A stretch of 64,000 bases of DNA from positions 744,001 through 808,000 of the forward strand of contig NZ_CP016617.1 in NCBI RefSeq assembly GCF_002741015.1, read 5' to 3'. The stretch's first letter is position 1. Every line of letters begins with the position of its first letter. Source of the stretch: Microvirga ossetica. GTDB taxonomy: Bacteria; Pseudomonadota; Alphaproteobacteria; Rhizobiales; Beijerinckiaceae. Of the stretch, positions 34,760 through 43,735 are shown one piece after another. The position numbers and the translations under genes were made by a program. The notes beneath the pieces are model-generated. The model made no database searches, had not been told where the DNA came from, and saw nothing but the letters and a program-made list of their open reading frames with translations.

Positions 34760-35827
34760 TTATGCGGCCGAGCGCGGCTCGATCTCGCGCCCGATCGCCC
34801 ACAGGAAGGCCGCCATCAGCCGGCGATACCGCGCGCACAGCCGCACCTGCGCCTTCCAGGCAATGGCCCGCACGATCGCTGGCAAGCCCTCCTGGCGCTC
34901 CTGCAGCACGCGGCTCATCCGGGCCGGAAAGCGATAGGTCCAGGCGCCCTCGATCAGCACCCGGCGAACCCGTGGGTTGCCCGCCTTGGTGATGCTGCCG
35001 CGCCGCACCCGCTCGCCGGTCGAGCTCTCGCACGGCACCAGACCGAGATAGGCCATCAGCTGGCGCGGGCTCTCGAAGCGGCGTACATCGCCGATCTCGG
35101 CTACAAAGGTCACCGCGGTCAGAAGCGCCACCCCACGCAGGGCCTGATAAGCCTCGACCACGGGCGCCATCGACCAGGTCTTGACCACCTCGGCGACTTG
35201 CTGGTTCAGGCGCTCCAATCGCGCCTCGGCATCCTCGATCGCCTGCCGGTACTCGCGCAGGACGAGATACTGGGCCGGATGCTCGAAGATGAGTTCGGAT
35301 AGCCAGCGCGCATGCGCTCGGGTCCAGGGCTTGTGGCCGGAGAAGATCCGTCCATGGCGCAACAGAAACGATTGCAGGTGCTGGCGCTTCTCGCGCAGGT
35401 CCGCCATGGCCGCTTCGCGCGCCCGCACCAGCTCGCGCACGGCCTCATGGCCTGGATCCGGCACCCAGATGGCGGTCAGCTCCCCGGCCCGATGCAGCCG
35501 GGCCAGGGTCAGGGCATCGCGGCGGTTGGTCTTGACGCGCTCGCCCGGGCGCTTGGGGATCAGCGAAGGCGCAATGACCGCACACTCATGTCCCAGAGCA
35601 CTGATCTGCCGCTGCAGGCCATAGCCGGTCGGGCCGGCCTCGTAGCAGAACAGCAACTCGCGATGCTTGCCACTGAGCTTACTGACGAGGCGCCGCACTG
35701 CCTCGGGCGTGTTGTCGATCTCGCCCAGAAAACGGACTTCACCCTGACGGCCGTCTTCAGCCACGGCGACCGCGATCTTCAGTTTGGACGTATCCAGACC
35801 GACAAACACTTTGCTATTCTGCTGCAT
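34760..35827 (-). CDS. IS110-family transposase (DEDD recombinase)
   Basis: This 355-residue protein starts at ATG 35827. The RuvC-like N-terminal domain has VFVGLDTSKLKIAVAVAEDG, FCYEAGPTGYGL and KTNRRDALTLARLHRAGELT. The C-terminal domain has YQALRGVALLTAVTFVAEIG, PRQLMAYLGLVPCESSTGER and RRGSITKAGNPRVRRVLIEG, with the conserved Ser and helix-turn-helix-like segment. These recombinases are guided by a bridge RNA encoded in the element's non-coding end. Length and motifs are complete. Confidence 0.92.
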   Translation of the reverse strand: MQQNSKVFVGLDTSKLKIAVAVAEDGRQGEVRFLGEIDNTPEAVRRLVSKLSGKHRELLFCYEAGPTGYGLQRQISALGHECAVIAPSLIPKRPGERVKTNRRDALTLARLHRAGELTAIWVPDPGHEAVRELVRAREAAMADLREKRQHLQSFLLRHGRIFSGHKPWTRAHARWLSELIFEHPAQYLVLREYRQAIEDAEARLERLNQQVAEVVKTWSMAPVVEAYQALRGVALLTAVTFVAEIGDVRRFESPRQLMAYLGLVPCESSTGERVRRGSITKAGNPRVRRVLIEGAWTYRFPARMSRVLQERQEGLPAIVRAIAWKAQVRLCARYRRLMAAFLWAIGREIEPRSAA

Positions 35828-35976
35828 GGCTCGTCCCCTGTGCGGGAGGCTCGGCGCCGGCCCATCCGGCGCAACCCTCGCTCATCGCATAGTGTGGACG
35901 AGCCACCTCCGCCGGCAACGAACATACGGTCTGTCACCAGCCGTTGCTCGCAAAGGTCCAGAACTCCTTCTTGACT
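35828..35976 (-). ncRNA. Candidate bridge RNA region of the IS110 element
   Basis: In IS110-group elements the bridge RNA is made from the non-coding end upstream of the transposase. This 149-base stretch occupies that position and contains GC-rich inverted segments (for example GGCGCCGGCC against the nearby CCGGCGC). I have not folded it, so this is a position-based suggestion. Confidence 0.35.
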
Positions 35977-36096
35977 CAATGACCGGAAACCTCAGCGGCT
36001 CCGGGGGTGCAGGAGCACGGGGATGCGCCTTCCCTCCCCTACACGGACGGCCGGGAGGTGCCCTCCGCGGCCGCCCGATGACGAGAGGAAAAGCCC

Positions 36097-36537
36097 ATGA
36101 GCCCGTCGTCACAATGGACTCGGTTCCTCGCCCGCCCTGGCCGCGGTCGACAGCACGTCGTCCGGGATCCTCACGGCGAGCCTCGGATCATCTTTGGCGA
36201 AGATGACGGCTCGCGGATCAATGATCGTCTCGCCCGGTATCTTGTTGAGAGCCTGAATGCGGGTCTCGCTCCAGAAGACCCGAACCCGGACGAGGGCTGG
36301 TTCGTGGACAGCGTGGGAGACGGCGACGAGCAGGATCGGGTCATTCTCGTTTGCGACCCTGATTTTGAAGTCAGGCTCGAGATCCTCGAGACCGGGAGCC
36401 TCGAAGAGGATCGGAGGCTGGGCCGAAGACTTACAGCGCTCATCAACACCTATTTCCTCCAGGACGAAACTTCATATCCGAGCGTGTCGTCTTCCGGCTC
36501 TCGGACAGAAAGCGGGCAATCCAACCCCAGACTCTGA
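36097..36537 (+). CDS. Hypothetical acidic protein, 146 residues
   Basis: ATG 36097 follows GAGAGGAAAAG. The product has a mixed alpha/beta look: HVVRDPHGEPRIIFGEDDGS, DRLARYLVESLNAGLAPEDP, VILVCDPDFEVRLEILETGS. It ends in a Ser-rich tail. No family is recognised. The IS481 copy lies 52 bases beyond its stop. Confidence 0.55.
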   Translation: MSPSSQWTRFLARPGRGRQHVVRDPHGEPRIIFGEDDGSRINDRLARYLVESLNAGLAPEDPNPDEGWFVDSVGDGDEQDRVILVCDPDFEVRLEILETGSLEEDRRLGRRLTALINTYFLQDETSYPSVSSSGSRTESGQSNPRL

Positions 36538-36589
36538 GTGCGATAAGCGAGACAATGGCACTTCTTGCCTCATGGAATTTGAGCCTAAC

Positions 36590-37682
36590 TGTTTGGTAGC
36601 GGAACGTTGTTGGGATCGGGTGCGTTACGCAATTGAGGAGTACACTTGGCGCTTCGATGGCCTGCGACGCCGAGCCCCTCGTCGAAGGAGGACGTGATGC
36701 ACTCCCTTCATCCGCAAGCCCGCACCACCCCAGCCGTTCGCCAGGAGATCGCCCGCTCGCGCGAGCCCACCGGCGTGCTGGCCCAGCGCTTCAGCGTCAG
36801 CACCGAGACCGTCCGCAAGTGGCGCAAACGTGGGGCGCAGGACTGCCAGGACCATAGCAGCCGGCCGCACAAGCTGCCCTGGAAAGCCACGGAGGAAGAG
36901 CGCGCCATCGTCTGCGCCCTGCGCCAGGCCACCGGCTTTCCGCTCGACGACATCACCTTCATCGTCACGCACTTCCTGCCACATCTCAACCGCGATGCCG
37001 TCTACCGCATCCTCAAGGCTGAGGGCTTGGGACGCCTGCCGGCGCAGCAGCACAAGCGGAAGAGCGGCACCTTCAAGGACTACGATCTCGGCTTCGTGCA
37101 TATGGACATCAAGCACCTGCCCAAGCTGCAGACCGCAAATGGCGAGCGCCGCAAGCGCTTCCTGTATGTCGCCATCGACCGTTGCTCACGCTGGGTGCAT
37201 CTCGCCGTCAAGGACGACGAACTGGCCACCAGCGCGATCGCCTTCCTGAATGAGGCGGTGCGTGCCTTCCCGTTCAAGATCACGCACGTGCTCACCGACC
37301 GCGGCTCCTGCTTCACCGCCGACGGCTTCGAGGACGCCTGCCGCAAACTGAAGGTGGAGCACCGCAGGACCAAGCCGTACACGCCGCAAACCAATGGCCT
37401 TGTGGAGCGCTTCAACGGGCGGGTGCAGCGCGAGGTGCTGGGCATTACGATCTACAGCCACCGGGATCTGGAGACGCTGCTCAAGGGCTTCAACCAAGCC
37501 TATAACCAGAGACGCCAACGCGTGTTGAAGGGACGATCCCCCGAGCAGGTGGTGCACAGCCGCTTGGCCGCCGAGCCGAAGCGGGCCAACCGGCGCTACA
37601 AGCCGCCCGATTCAGACGCTTTGTCGCCAGCCCTCAGGGTCGTCGCTCGCGCCAAGGAGGTCTCGCATCCAGACACCTAACA
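36590..37682 (+). mobile_element. IS481-family element, left copy (1093 bp)
   Basis: The outer end begins TGTTTGGTAGCGG. The inner end, read from the other strand, begins TGTTAGGTGTCTGG, an imperfect inverted repeat. The length equals that of the right copy at 39095-40187, which is in the opposite orientation and encodes an identical protein. Its inner end directly abuts the end of the IS701 element. Confidence 0.85.
36697..37680 (+). CDS. IS481-family transposase, left copy
   Basis: Start ATG 36697 follows AAGGAGG; an in-frame ATG at 36646 lacks such a site. The 327-residue product has a helix-turn-helix (GVLAQRFSVSTETVRKWRKR) and an rve core. The first Asp is in DLGFVHMDIKHLPKL, the second in ITHVLTDRGSCFTADGFE, and the Glu in PYTPQTNGLVERFNGRVQRE. 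It is a complete DDE integrase-type transposase. The frame ends at the inner inverted repeat, so the last codons are part of the terminal repeat. Confidence 0.93.
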   Translation: MHSLHPQARTTPAVRQEIARSREPTGVLAQRFSVSTETVRKWRKRGAQDCQDHSSRPHKLPWKATEEERAIVCALRQATGFPLDDITFIVTHFLPHLNRDAVYRILKAEGLGRLPAQQHKRKSGTFKDYDLGFVHMDIKHLPKLQTANGERRKRFLYVAIDRCSRWVHLAVKDDELATSAIAFLNEAVRAFPFKITHVLTDRGSCFTADGFEDACRKLKVEHRRTKPYTPQTNGLVERFNGRVQREVLGITIYSHRDLETLLKGFNQAYNQRRQRVLKGRSPEQVVHSRLAAEPKRANRRYKPPDSDALSPALRVVARAKEVSHPDT

Positions 37683-39094
37683 CTACAGTTGCACCCGCTG
37701 CGCATGGGCTCATAATCTCCTGATCTGACCCAGGAGGCTGCCATGACGGGTGTGGCCATCGAGCAGATGCTCGAGCTCTGGTGTGTGGAGTTGCGTCAGG
37801 TCAAAGCCGATCTCCAATCCCTGTTTGCTCATCCCAGCGTCGCCACCTCGGCGGCCGCCTTCCTCGATGGGGTGCTCGGCCCGGAGCGGCGCAAGACCGG
37901 CTGGATGCGGGCGGAAGCCGCCGGTGATCCGGGACCATGGCGCCAGCAGGCGGTGCTCGGGCGCAGCCACTGGGACGCGGATGCTCTGAGAGACATGGTG
38001 CGCGACTATGCGCTCGAGACGCTCGCCTCACCTGGTGCGGTACTGGTGATCGATGAGACCGGCTTTCTCAAGCAGGGGCAGAACTCGTGCGGGGTGGGAC
38101 GCCAGTACACCGGATCGGCGGGCAAGATTGCCAGCTGCCAGATCGGCGTGTTTGCCGCTTATGTGTCGGACAAGGGCTGCGCCTTCATCGACCGTCAGCT
38201 GTATCTGCCCAAGGATTGGACGAACAAGCCCGAGCGCCGCACTGCGGCTCAGGTGCCCGACAGCCTCCGTTTTGTCACCAAACCCGAGATCGCTGCGGAG
38301 ATGATCGCGCGGGCTCTGGCAGCGGGCGTTCCGTTCGATTGGGTAGCTGCTGACACGATCTATGGTGTGGGAGCTATCGAGATGCAGTTGCGCCGGGCTG
38401 GCAAGGGTTACGTGCTCGGCGCTCATGCCACCGACCAGTTCTACTCCTGGATCGACAAACCCGAAGTCGCTGGTACGGCCGAGCAGATCACGAAGGCTCT
38501 TCCCTCTGAGACGTGGAGGCGCCTGTCGGCCGGGGATGGCACCAAGGGAGCGCGCCTGTATGACTGGGCCTATGTCGAGTTGGCGGATCTTGAGGCGGAG
38601 GAATACAACCAAGACCTCACCGGTCTGTGGACCCGCGGGCTACTGATCCGGCGCACCCTTGCTGATGAGGACCTGGCGTTCTTCTCGACCTGGTGTCCGG
38701 CCGGCACGCCGATCGACACGCTGGTGCGGGTGGAGGGGCAGCGCTGGGCGATCGAGGATGCGTTTGAGACCGCGAAGACGGAGTTGGGCCTCACCCACAA
38801 CGAGACGCGCTCGTGGCATGGCTGGCATCGGCATGTGTCGCTGGTGATGCTGGCCTTTGCCATGATGGCGGTGGTGCGCGAGCGCGCCAACACTCTCACG
38901 TCACCCCAAAAAAGAAGCGACGAGGCCAAGCTGCAGCGCTGGTGCGATGGTCTGTCCAGGAAATCCGCCGCGTGGCCACACGCCTCGAGCAACACCGCAT
39001 CGAGCCCGCCTTCGTGATCGCCTGGTCTGCGTGGCGCCGCGCACATCAGGCCATGGCGCAAACCTCACACCGCAAACGAAAGGTGCAACTGTAG
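37683..39094 (+). mobile_element. IS701-family element between two IS481 copies (1412 bp)
   Basis: The ends are perfect 13-bp inverted repeats: CTACAGTTGCACC at 37683-37695 and GGTGCAACTGTAG at 39082-39094. Both ends touch an IS481 copy with no base between. Confidence 0.85.
37743..39094 (+). CDS. IS701-family transposase with a frame change near its end
   Basis: From ATG 37743 the main frame has the catalytic Asp in VLVIDETGFLKQGQNSCGVG, the second in DWVAADTIYGVGAIEMQL, and the Glu region in RWAIEDAFETAKTELGLTHN. After TLTSPQKRS the main frame turns into non-family sequence and stops at 39017. The -1 frame continues as expected (LVRWSVQEIRRVATRLEQHR, then KRKVQL) to a stop at 39094. The break is in CCCCAAAAAAG. 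It could be a one-base mutation or a -1 slip. Confidence 0.8.
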
Positions 39095-40187
39095 TGTTAG
39101 GTGTCTGGATGCGAGACCTCCTTGGCGCGAGCGACGACCCTGAGGGCTGGCGACAAAGCGTCTGAATCGGGCGGCTTGTAGCGCCGGTTGGCCCGCTTCG
39201 GCTCGGCGGCCAAGCGGCTGTGCACCACCTGCTCGGGGGATCGTCCCTTCAACACGCGTTGGCGTCTCTGGTTATAGGCTTGGTTGAAGCCCTTGAGCAG
39301 CGTCTCCAGATCCCGGTGGCTGTAGATCGTAATGCCCAGCACCTCGCGCTGCACCCGCCCGTTGAAGCGCTCCACAAGGCCATTGGTTTGCGGCGTGTAC
39401 GGCTTGGTCCTGCGGTGCTCCACCTTCAGTTTGCGGCAGGCGTCCTCGAAGCCGTCGGCGGTGAAGCAGGAGCCGCGGTCGGTGAGCACGTGCGTGATCT
39501 TGAACGGGAAGGCACGCACCGCCTCATTCAGGAAGGCGATCGCGCTGGTGGCCAGTTCGTCGTCCTTGACGGCGAGATGCACCCAGCGTGAGCAACGGTC
39601 GATGGCGACATACAGGAAGCGCTTGCGGCGCTCGCCATTTGCGGTCTGCAGCTTGGGCAGGTGCTTGATGTCCATATGCACGAAGCCGAGATCGTAGTCC
39701 TTGAAGGTGCCGCTCTTCCGCTTGTGCTGCTGCGCCGGCAGGCGTCCCAAGCCCTCAGCCTTGAGGATGCGGTAGACGGCATCGCGGTTGAGATGTGGCA
39801 GGAAGTGCGTGACGATGAAGGTGATGTCGTCGAGCGGAAAGCCGGTGGCCTGGCGCAGGGCGCAGACGATGGCGCGCTCTTCCTCCGTGGCTTTCCAGGG
39901 CAGCTTGTGCGGCCGGCTGCTATGGTCCTGGCAGTCCTGCGCCCCACGTTTGCGCCACTTGCGGACGGTCTCGGTGCTGACGCTGAAGCGCTGGGCCAGC
40001 ACGCCGGTGGGCTCGCGCGAGCGGGCGATCTCCTGGCGAACGGCTGGGGTGGTGCGGGCTTGCGGATGAAGGGAGTGCATCACGTCCTCCTTCGACGAGG
40101 GGCTCGGCGTCGCAGGCCATCGAAGCGCCAAGTGTACTCCTCAATTGCGTAACGCACCCGATCCCAACAACGTTCCGCTACCAAACA
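39095..40187 (-). mobile_element. IS481-family element, right copy (1093 bp)
   Basis: This is an inverted copy of 36590-37682, with the same length and the same encoded protein. It runs from TGTTAGGTGTCT at 39095 to CCAAACA ending at 40187. Together with the left copy it frames the IS701 element like a composite transposon. Confidence 0.85.
39097..40080 (-). CDS. IS481-family transposase, right copy
   Basis: Start ATG 40080 follows AAGGAGG. The 327-residue sequence is identical to the left copy, including HMDIKHLPKL, LTDRGSCF and NGLVERFNGR. Identity of both copies points to a recent duplication or to gene conversion between the inverted repeats. Confidence 0.93.
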   Translation of the reverse strand: MHSLHPQARTTPAVRQEIARSREPTGVLAQRFSVSTETVRKWRKRGAQDCQDHSSRPHKLPWKATEEERAIVCALRQATGFPLDDITFIVTHFLPHLNRDAVYRILKAEGLGRLPAQQHKRKSGTFKDYDLGFVHMDIKHLPKLQTANGERRKRFLYVAIDRCSRWVHLAVKDDELATSAIAFLNEAVRAFPFKITHVLTDRGSCFTADGFEDACRKLKVEHRRTKPYTPQTNGLVERFNGRVQREVLGITIYSHRDLETLLKGFNQAYNQRRQRVLKGRSPEQVVHSRLAAEPKRANRRYKPPDSDALSPALRVVARAKEVSHPDT

Positions 40188-40430
40188 GCTAGGCCTGACA
40201 ACTCGGTTCACGTGCCCGACCATAATGAGTGCGATTGCTTTCAGCCATCCGTGGACGCCGATCAGACGCATCCGGTCCAGTGAAAGGTAGACCATACGGG
40301 CGATCCGCCCCTCAACTGCCATGCGGCCACTCCTACAGTGGTGAGCCGTGCCTCTTCCAGATCGGGGCCTCGGCTCTTGGGCTCGACCTCAGTGCATGGA
40401 ATCAGCGCGGCTCACCCCCCAAGTGTCCAC
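40188..40430. other. Stretch after the IS481 array
   Basis: It holds a partial minus-strand frame (upstream in-frame of the IS) with protein-like segments (VYLSLDRMRLIGVHGWLKAI) but no complete gene. It may be the remains of a gene hit by the composite element. No RNA or terminator is seen. Confidence 0.3.
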
Positions 40431-40601
40431 TTAGGCTCTTGCAAGGTCACGGTGTCGAACAATCAGTTCTGCCCCGTGCTCACTCCTGATCACGTACAGA
40501 AGCATCCCGTCTTCCACGACAGGAAGAGTTCGCACCACTTCACAGATTCGTCCGGTCTCCTTGATACGGACGAGTTGACCAATGACGAAGACAGAACGCA
40601 T
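40431..40601 (-). CDS. Small conserved-looking beta-rich protein
   Basis: ATG 40601 is chosen because GGAG lies six bases upstream; a longer frame begins at 40649. The 56-residue product MRSVFVIGQLVRIKETGRIC then EVVRTLPVVEDGMLLYVIRS looks like a small KOW/SH3-like barrel. The function is unknown. Confidence 0.55.
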   Translation of the reverse strand: MRSVFVIGQLVRIKETGRICEVVRTLPVVEDGMLLYVIRSEHGAELIVRHRDLARA

Positions 40602-40684
40602 CACGCACTCCAATTCGAACTGGCTCGCAGCCGTAGGTTCAGCACTCACGAGCCAAATTGTTGCTGAGTGATTTGATGCACGGA

Positions 40685-40909
40685 TCAGGAAAGGTGAAAC
40701 GGTCCGCGTCTCTTCCGCCCTGGACGGTCGAGCTCGCGGATGCGGAACTCCAATTCATGACGATCGGCGGCGGATGCAAGATGCGCTGCGTCGCGCTCTT
40801 CATCCGTGGTCAGAAGGCGCTGTCGGATCCAACTCAGAGGACGCCCTATGCGCAAGGGCAGAGGTGGGTGACCAAGGGAGGCGAGTTTGCAAAGTGTGTA
40901 CAAGACCAT
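40685..40909 (-). CDS. DUF3563-like small protein
   Basis: ATG 40909 follows AGGAG at eight bases. The C-terminal part reads LTTDEERDAAHLASAADRHE then LEFRIRELDRPGRKR. This fits the DUF3563 pattern (EAYLAEAxDxxDLExRMRxLDR). The family is small, alphaproteobacterial or betaproteobacterial, and of unknown function. A plus-strand frame over the same bases looks like a shadow. Confidence 0.55.
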   Translation of the reverse strand: MVLYTLCKLASLGHPPLPLRIGRPLSWIRQRLLTTDEERDAAHLASAADRHELEFRIRELDRPGRKRRGPFHLS

Positions 40910-41053
40910 GTCATGGCTCCTCTGATGCGACTGGAGCCCTCTGGTGCTTCCCCTGTCGGCTGCTTTTGATTGTAAGCGTTTTCTCGCACTCGCTCGTATT
41001 CGGATTGAGCGACAGCGAACCGGCGTGAACGTTTGGTTATGAGAAGGCTTAGC

Positions 41054-41332
41054 TCAGTTGGCGCGCGGGCTTCGTCGTTTGATGACCACGACCTCGGTCT
41101 GTCGTCCTCGGGTGAGCGCTGATCGGCTCTGTCTGGTCTGAGCCTGTGCCATTAGCACTCGACCTCGGATTTCATCTTCGGGCAGGCCGATCAGCTGGGC
41201 GGCGATTGCAATCTGGCTCTCGATTTCGTCTGTCAGACCCTGCGCAGCCGCGATGGCCTCGTCGAGACCAGGAGGGTCATAGCGTGTGCGGCGCCGGTGC
41301 CACGCGGCAGGAATACCTTTGTTGTGATCCAT
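41054..41332 (-). CDS. Hypothetical protein, 92 residues
   Basis: ATG 41332 follows GGGAGAG. The sequence is helical and charged: LDEAIAAAQGLTDEIESQIA, AAQLIGLPEDEIRGRVLMAQ, with a basic tail (VVVIKRRSPRAN). No family is recognised. It is similar in style to other small plasmid genes in this stretch. Confidence 0.55.
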   Translation of the reverse strand: MDHNKGIPAAWHRRRTRYDPPGLDEAIAAAQGLTDEIESQIAIAAQLIGLPEDEIRGRVLMAQAQTRQSRSALTRGRQTEVVVIKRRSPRAN

Positions 41333-41588
41333 GGCCCTCTCCCGGCATCTGCCAAGCCAACGAAGGAGAAGGCGATTTGTGCAATGCACAATTGTCGCAG
41401 CCAAGTTTCAGACTGTCGGTAATCAGACGTGCCTCACGAAAGTGCTCAATGCAGCAACGGATCACAATCCCAATGGTCTGACGATGCCGGAGCCCTTCTC
41501 GCGATTTGGCGCCGCATGGAGCTACTATTGTTGAACGTTGTTCGGACATGCAGGGTTGCTAGTGTGGAGGTGATAGGGAGAAACCTTG

Positions 41589-41891
41589 ATGCAGGAGCCA
41601 GTGGTCACCCCCGCGCAACTGCGCGCCGGGCGCGCTCTCCTCGGTTTGTCGCAGGCCGAACTCGCCGAGCGCGCGGGCCTGCCAGTGGAAGCCGCCGCAG
41701 AGGCCGAGACCAAACGTGCAGCAGGTGCGCTCGAGCCTGCCGTCGCAGCCCTACAAGCCGCTCTTGAGGGTCAAGGCGTACTCTTCCTTGACGCTGACGG
41801 CGGACAAGGTCCTGGCGTTCGACTGCGGCGCTCCGGTCTACCGGACGAGGGTCTGCGGCCGGACCAGCTAACCAGCGACAACGACATCTGA
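41589..41891 (+). CDS. XRE-family helix-turn-helix protein
   Basis: ATG 41589 follows GGGAGAAA (another ATG at 41586 is adjacent). The helix-turn-helix is TPAQLRAGRALLGLSQAELA then ERAGLPVEAAAEAETKRAAG, with the scaffold of Xre/Cro regulators. The rest (AVAALQAALEGQGVLFLDAD) is a typical single-domain XRE end seen in plasmid or phage regulators. The target is unknown, and no toxin partner is adjacent. Confidence 0.8.
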   Translation: MQEPVVTPAQLRAGRALLGLSQAELAERAGLPVEAAAEAETKRAAGALEPAVAALQAALEGQGVLFLDADGGQGPGVRLRRSGLPDEGLRPDQLTSDNDI

Positions 41892-41972
41892 GAGAGCTGG
41901 CAAGCCCATCGGCCCCTGTCAGAAGACCGGCCGGCATGCCATGTTAGGTCTCGTGATGCTGGAACGCTTCCC

Positions 41973-42320
41973 ATGGCCTACCGTGTCCGGTGGCAACTTG
42001 TCGGACGATCCGGGCAGCCGCTCGACCACGGCTGCCTTGGCGAGGGTCTTTGCGCCTACGGCGATGCCGTGGCGGCAGTGGCTGAGTTCTTGCGCCCGTA
42101 CCCAGACGTGTGTCGGTGCCCGGCTGAAAGCTACTGGCTGGCACGCCGCTCGCAGGATGCCGATCTGGCAGTGTGGGTCTGGATTGAGCATCACAGGATC
42201 GAGGAGCCGACTGAATTCAGCAGTGCGTTGCTGGTCCTAGACCCGGCAGCAGATCAAGCTGCAGTGCCTGTATGGAATCACAACACTGAGCGTCCAGTGG
42301 GGCCTTATTTCTCGCCCTAG
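41973..42320 (+). CDS. Hypothetical protein, 115 residues
   Basis: The start is ATG 41973 with GGAACG upstream. It looks like a globular alpha/beta protein: MAYRVRWQLVGRSGQPLDHG, DAVAAVAEFLRPYPDVCRCP, DLAVWVWIEHHRIEEP. Two Cys flank an Arg (CRC). No family is recognised. Confidence 0.5.
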   Translation: MAYRVRWQLVGRSGQPLDHGCLGEGLCAYGDAVAAVAEFLRPYPDVCRCPAESYWLARRSQDADLAVWVWIEHHRIEEPTEFSSALLVLDPAADQAAVPVWNHNTERPVGPYFSP

Positions 42321-42443
42321 CCCCTGAGCCGATAGGTCTGACGCTTGGCTCAAGGATGGCATCCCCTTAACCTGGATCTCACGTTCGCCGGCTTGTCTGT
42401 TGACACACATACGAGCTGAGCAGTTTCAGGAGGCTTGGGATAG

Positions 42444-42716
42444 ATGAAGCTGTCCCGCCTCAACGTCACTGCGGATGGCGAGCCCTCTGCAATCTTCGCC
42501 CTTGCCGAGGGTGTGGACAGCCTTCTCCACACCCTCGAGTACCAGGAACATGGCGAAGCCGATGAGGAGAGCCTGCTGCCGTACTTTGACGGGGAGAAGA
42601 AGCCGCGGGTGATCCGAAGTCTCGAGGAGGTCCCGGAGGACTACCTGGATTTCGTCTGCCTGGGCGACAATCCGGAAGAGTTAACAGTGACCGAGTTCCT
42701 CGACACGCAGGAATAG
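42444..42716 (+). CDS. Hypothetical acidic protein, 90 residues
   Basis: ATG 42444 follows AGGAGG at ten bases. The sequence is strongly acidic (YQEHGEADEESLLPYFDGEK, then EEVPEDYLDFVCLGDNPEEL). No domain is recognised. The composition suggests an antirestriction-like or inhibitor-like role is possible, but this is speculation. Confidence 0.5.
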   Translation: MKLSRLNVTADGEPSAIFALAEGVDSLLHTLEYQEHGEADEESLLPYFDGEKKPRVIRSLEEVPEDYLDFVCLGDNPEELTVTEFLDTQE

Positions 42717-42890
42717 TCACATGGAACCTCATGTGTCTTCCTGCAGCACTATCCATCAGACAGACACGGATTGTTTACCGCAGTCGCGACAGGATGCGCG
42801 TGCCGGCGCGTGGCGCATCAGCCCGAACAGGGACCCTGGTGCCATTGGTGGATGGCATCAGTGTGGTAGGAGGGCTTCCTCTCCGCTGAC

Positions 42891-42931
42891 GCCCTGGCTG
42901 GGGGTTTTTAGACAGCACCCTTAGCCAGGGC
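42891..42931 (+). ncRNA. Hairpin with conserved TTTTTAGACAGC loop, copy A
   Basis: Perfect 9-bp arms GCCCTGGCT (42891-42899) and AGCCAGGGC (42923-42931) enclose a loop containing TTTTTAGACAGC. A second hairpin at 47508 keeps the loop but has different, compensated arms. It lies about 70 bases before the DUF6894 gene. Confidence 0.6.
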
Positions 42932-43003
42932 ACTTCGACAGGCACCCAGCACGACGGTTGAAGGTCAGGACCGAACAGGGCTTGGCCAGCAGGAGAGAGT
43001 GCC

Positions 43004-43273
43004 ATGGCCCGTTATTTTTTCGATGTCCGGAACGGGAAGCCGCCCCTACACGATGACGAGGGCGCCGAGTTTGACAGCGTCGATGCGGCCGTGCAGGCGG
43101 CCGCCCGCTCCGCGGCTGAGATTGGAACCAACCGGCTGGCGAAGGGCGATACCAGCCATGTTGTCATCGAGGTGCGGGACGAGCAGAACCAGCGGGTCTG
43201 CACGGTGACCGCGTCGATGCGGATTGAGCGACACGGCCCCTCTCAGCAGGGTCCGCATTCCTGGAGCGCGTGA
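43004..43273 (+). CDS. DUF6894-type small protein
   Basis: ATG 43004 follows AGGAGAGAG. The start MARYFFDVRNGKPPLHDDEG then AEFDSVDAAVQAAARSAAEI is the signature of this family of small proteins common in Methylobacterium and rhizobia. It is usually about 80-90 residues; this one has 89. The function is unknown. The hairpin upstream may regulate it (inference). Confidence 0.75.
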   Translation: MARYFFDVRNGKPPLHDDEGAEFDSVDAAVQAAARSAAEIGTNRLAKGDTSHVVIEVRDEQNQRVCTVTASMRIERHGPSQQGPHSWSA

Positions 43274-43735
43274 GCTCGAGAGGCCACCATGGAATGCTCT
43301 GACAGGAACTTCCCATAGGAGCATGATAGTTCGGCGTGATGACCGTCGATCCCGGGGATCGAGCACGCAAGCATCGGCTGAGGGATAGCTTGGCCTTATT
43401 AGCAGCCGCCCTCGGCCAGCTACGTTGCCTTCGATTTATACCGCTCGGAGGGCTCACTGGTGACCCGGAATCATTGTGGCAAACTGTGAGGACGCGTCGG
43501 CCTGTTCTGGTATTGGCAAGAAGGCTTGAACTGTCTCACTCTCTTATCCAAGAGGCACAAAAGCACTGAGCAGCTTTCGCCCGATGACGCGATCGGACAG
43601 GGGTCGATTGCAAGAAGGCAATCGGGTATGGCGCTCTCTCAGATACAGTAGGTTCACGTGTCGCCCTGGAAGCCGCATTGTATGCCGACCGATTACTTGC
43701 CGGCATACAGGCAGCGAAGTCCCATGGTTGCGGGC

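Larger units (their letters stand above)
34741..35985 (-). mobile_element. IS110-family element, about 1.24 kb (ends inferred)
   Basis: The 9-base sequence CAATGACCG occurs at 34736-34744 and again at 35977-35985, on either side of the transposase gene. IS110 elements usually lack inverted repeats and leave such short shared sequences at their junctions. The exact ends are therefore inferred. About 150 bases of non-coding DNA lie between the transposase start and the right end. Confidence 0.6.
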
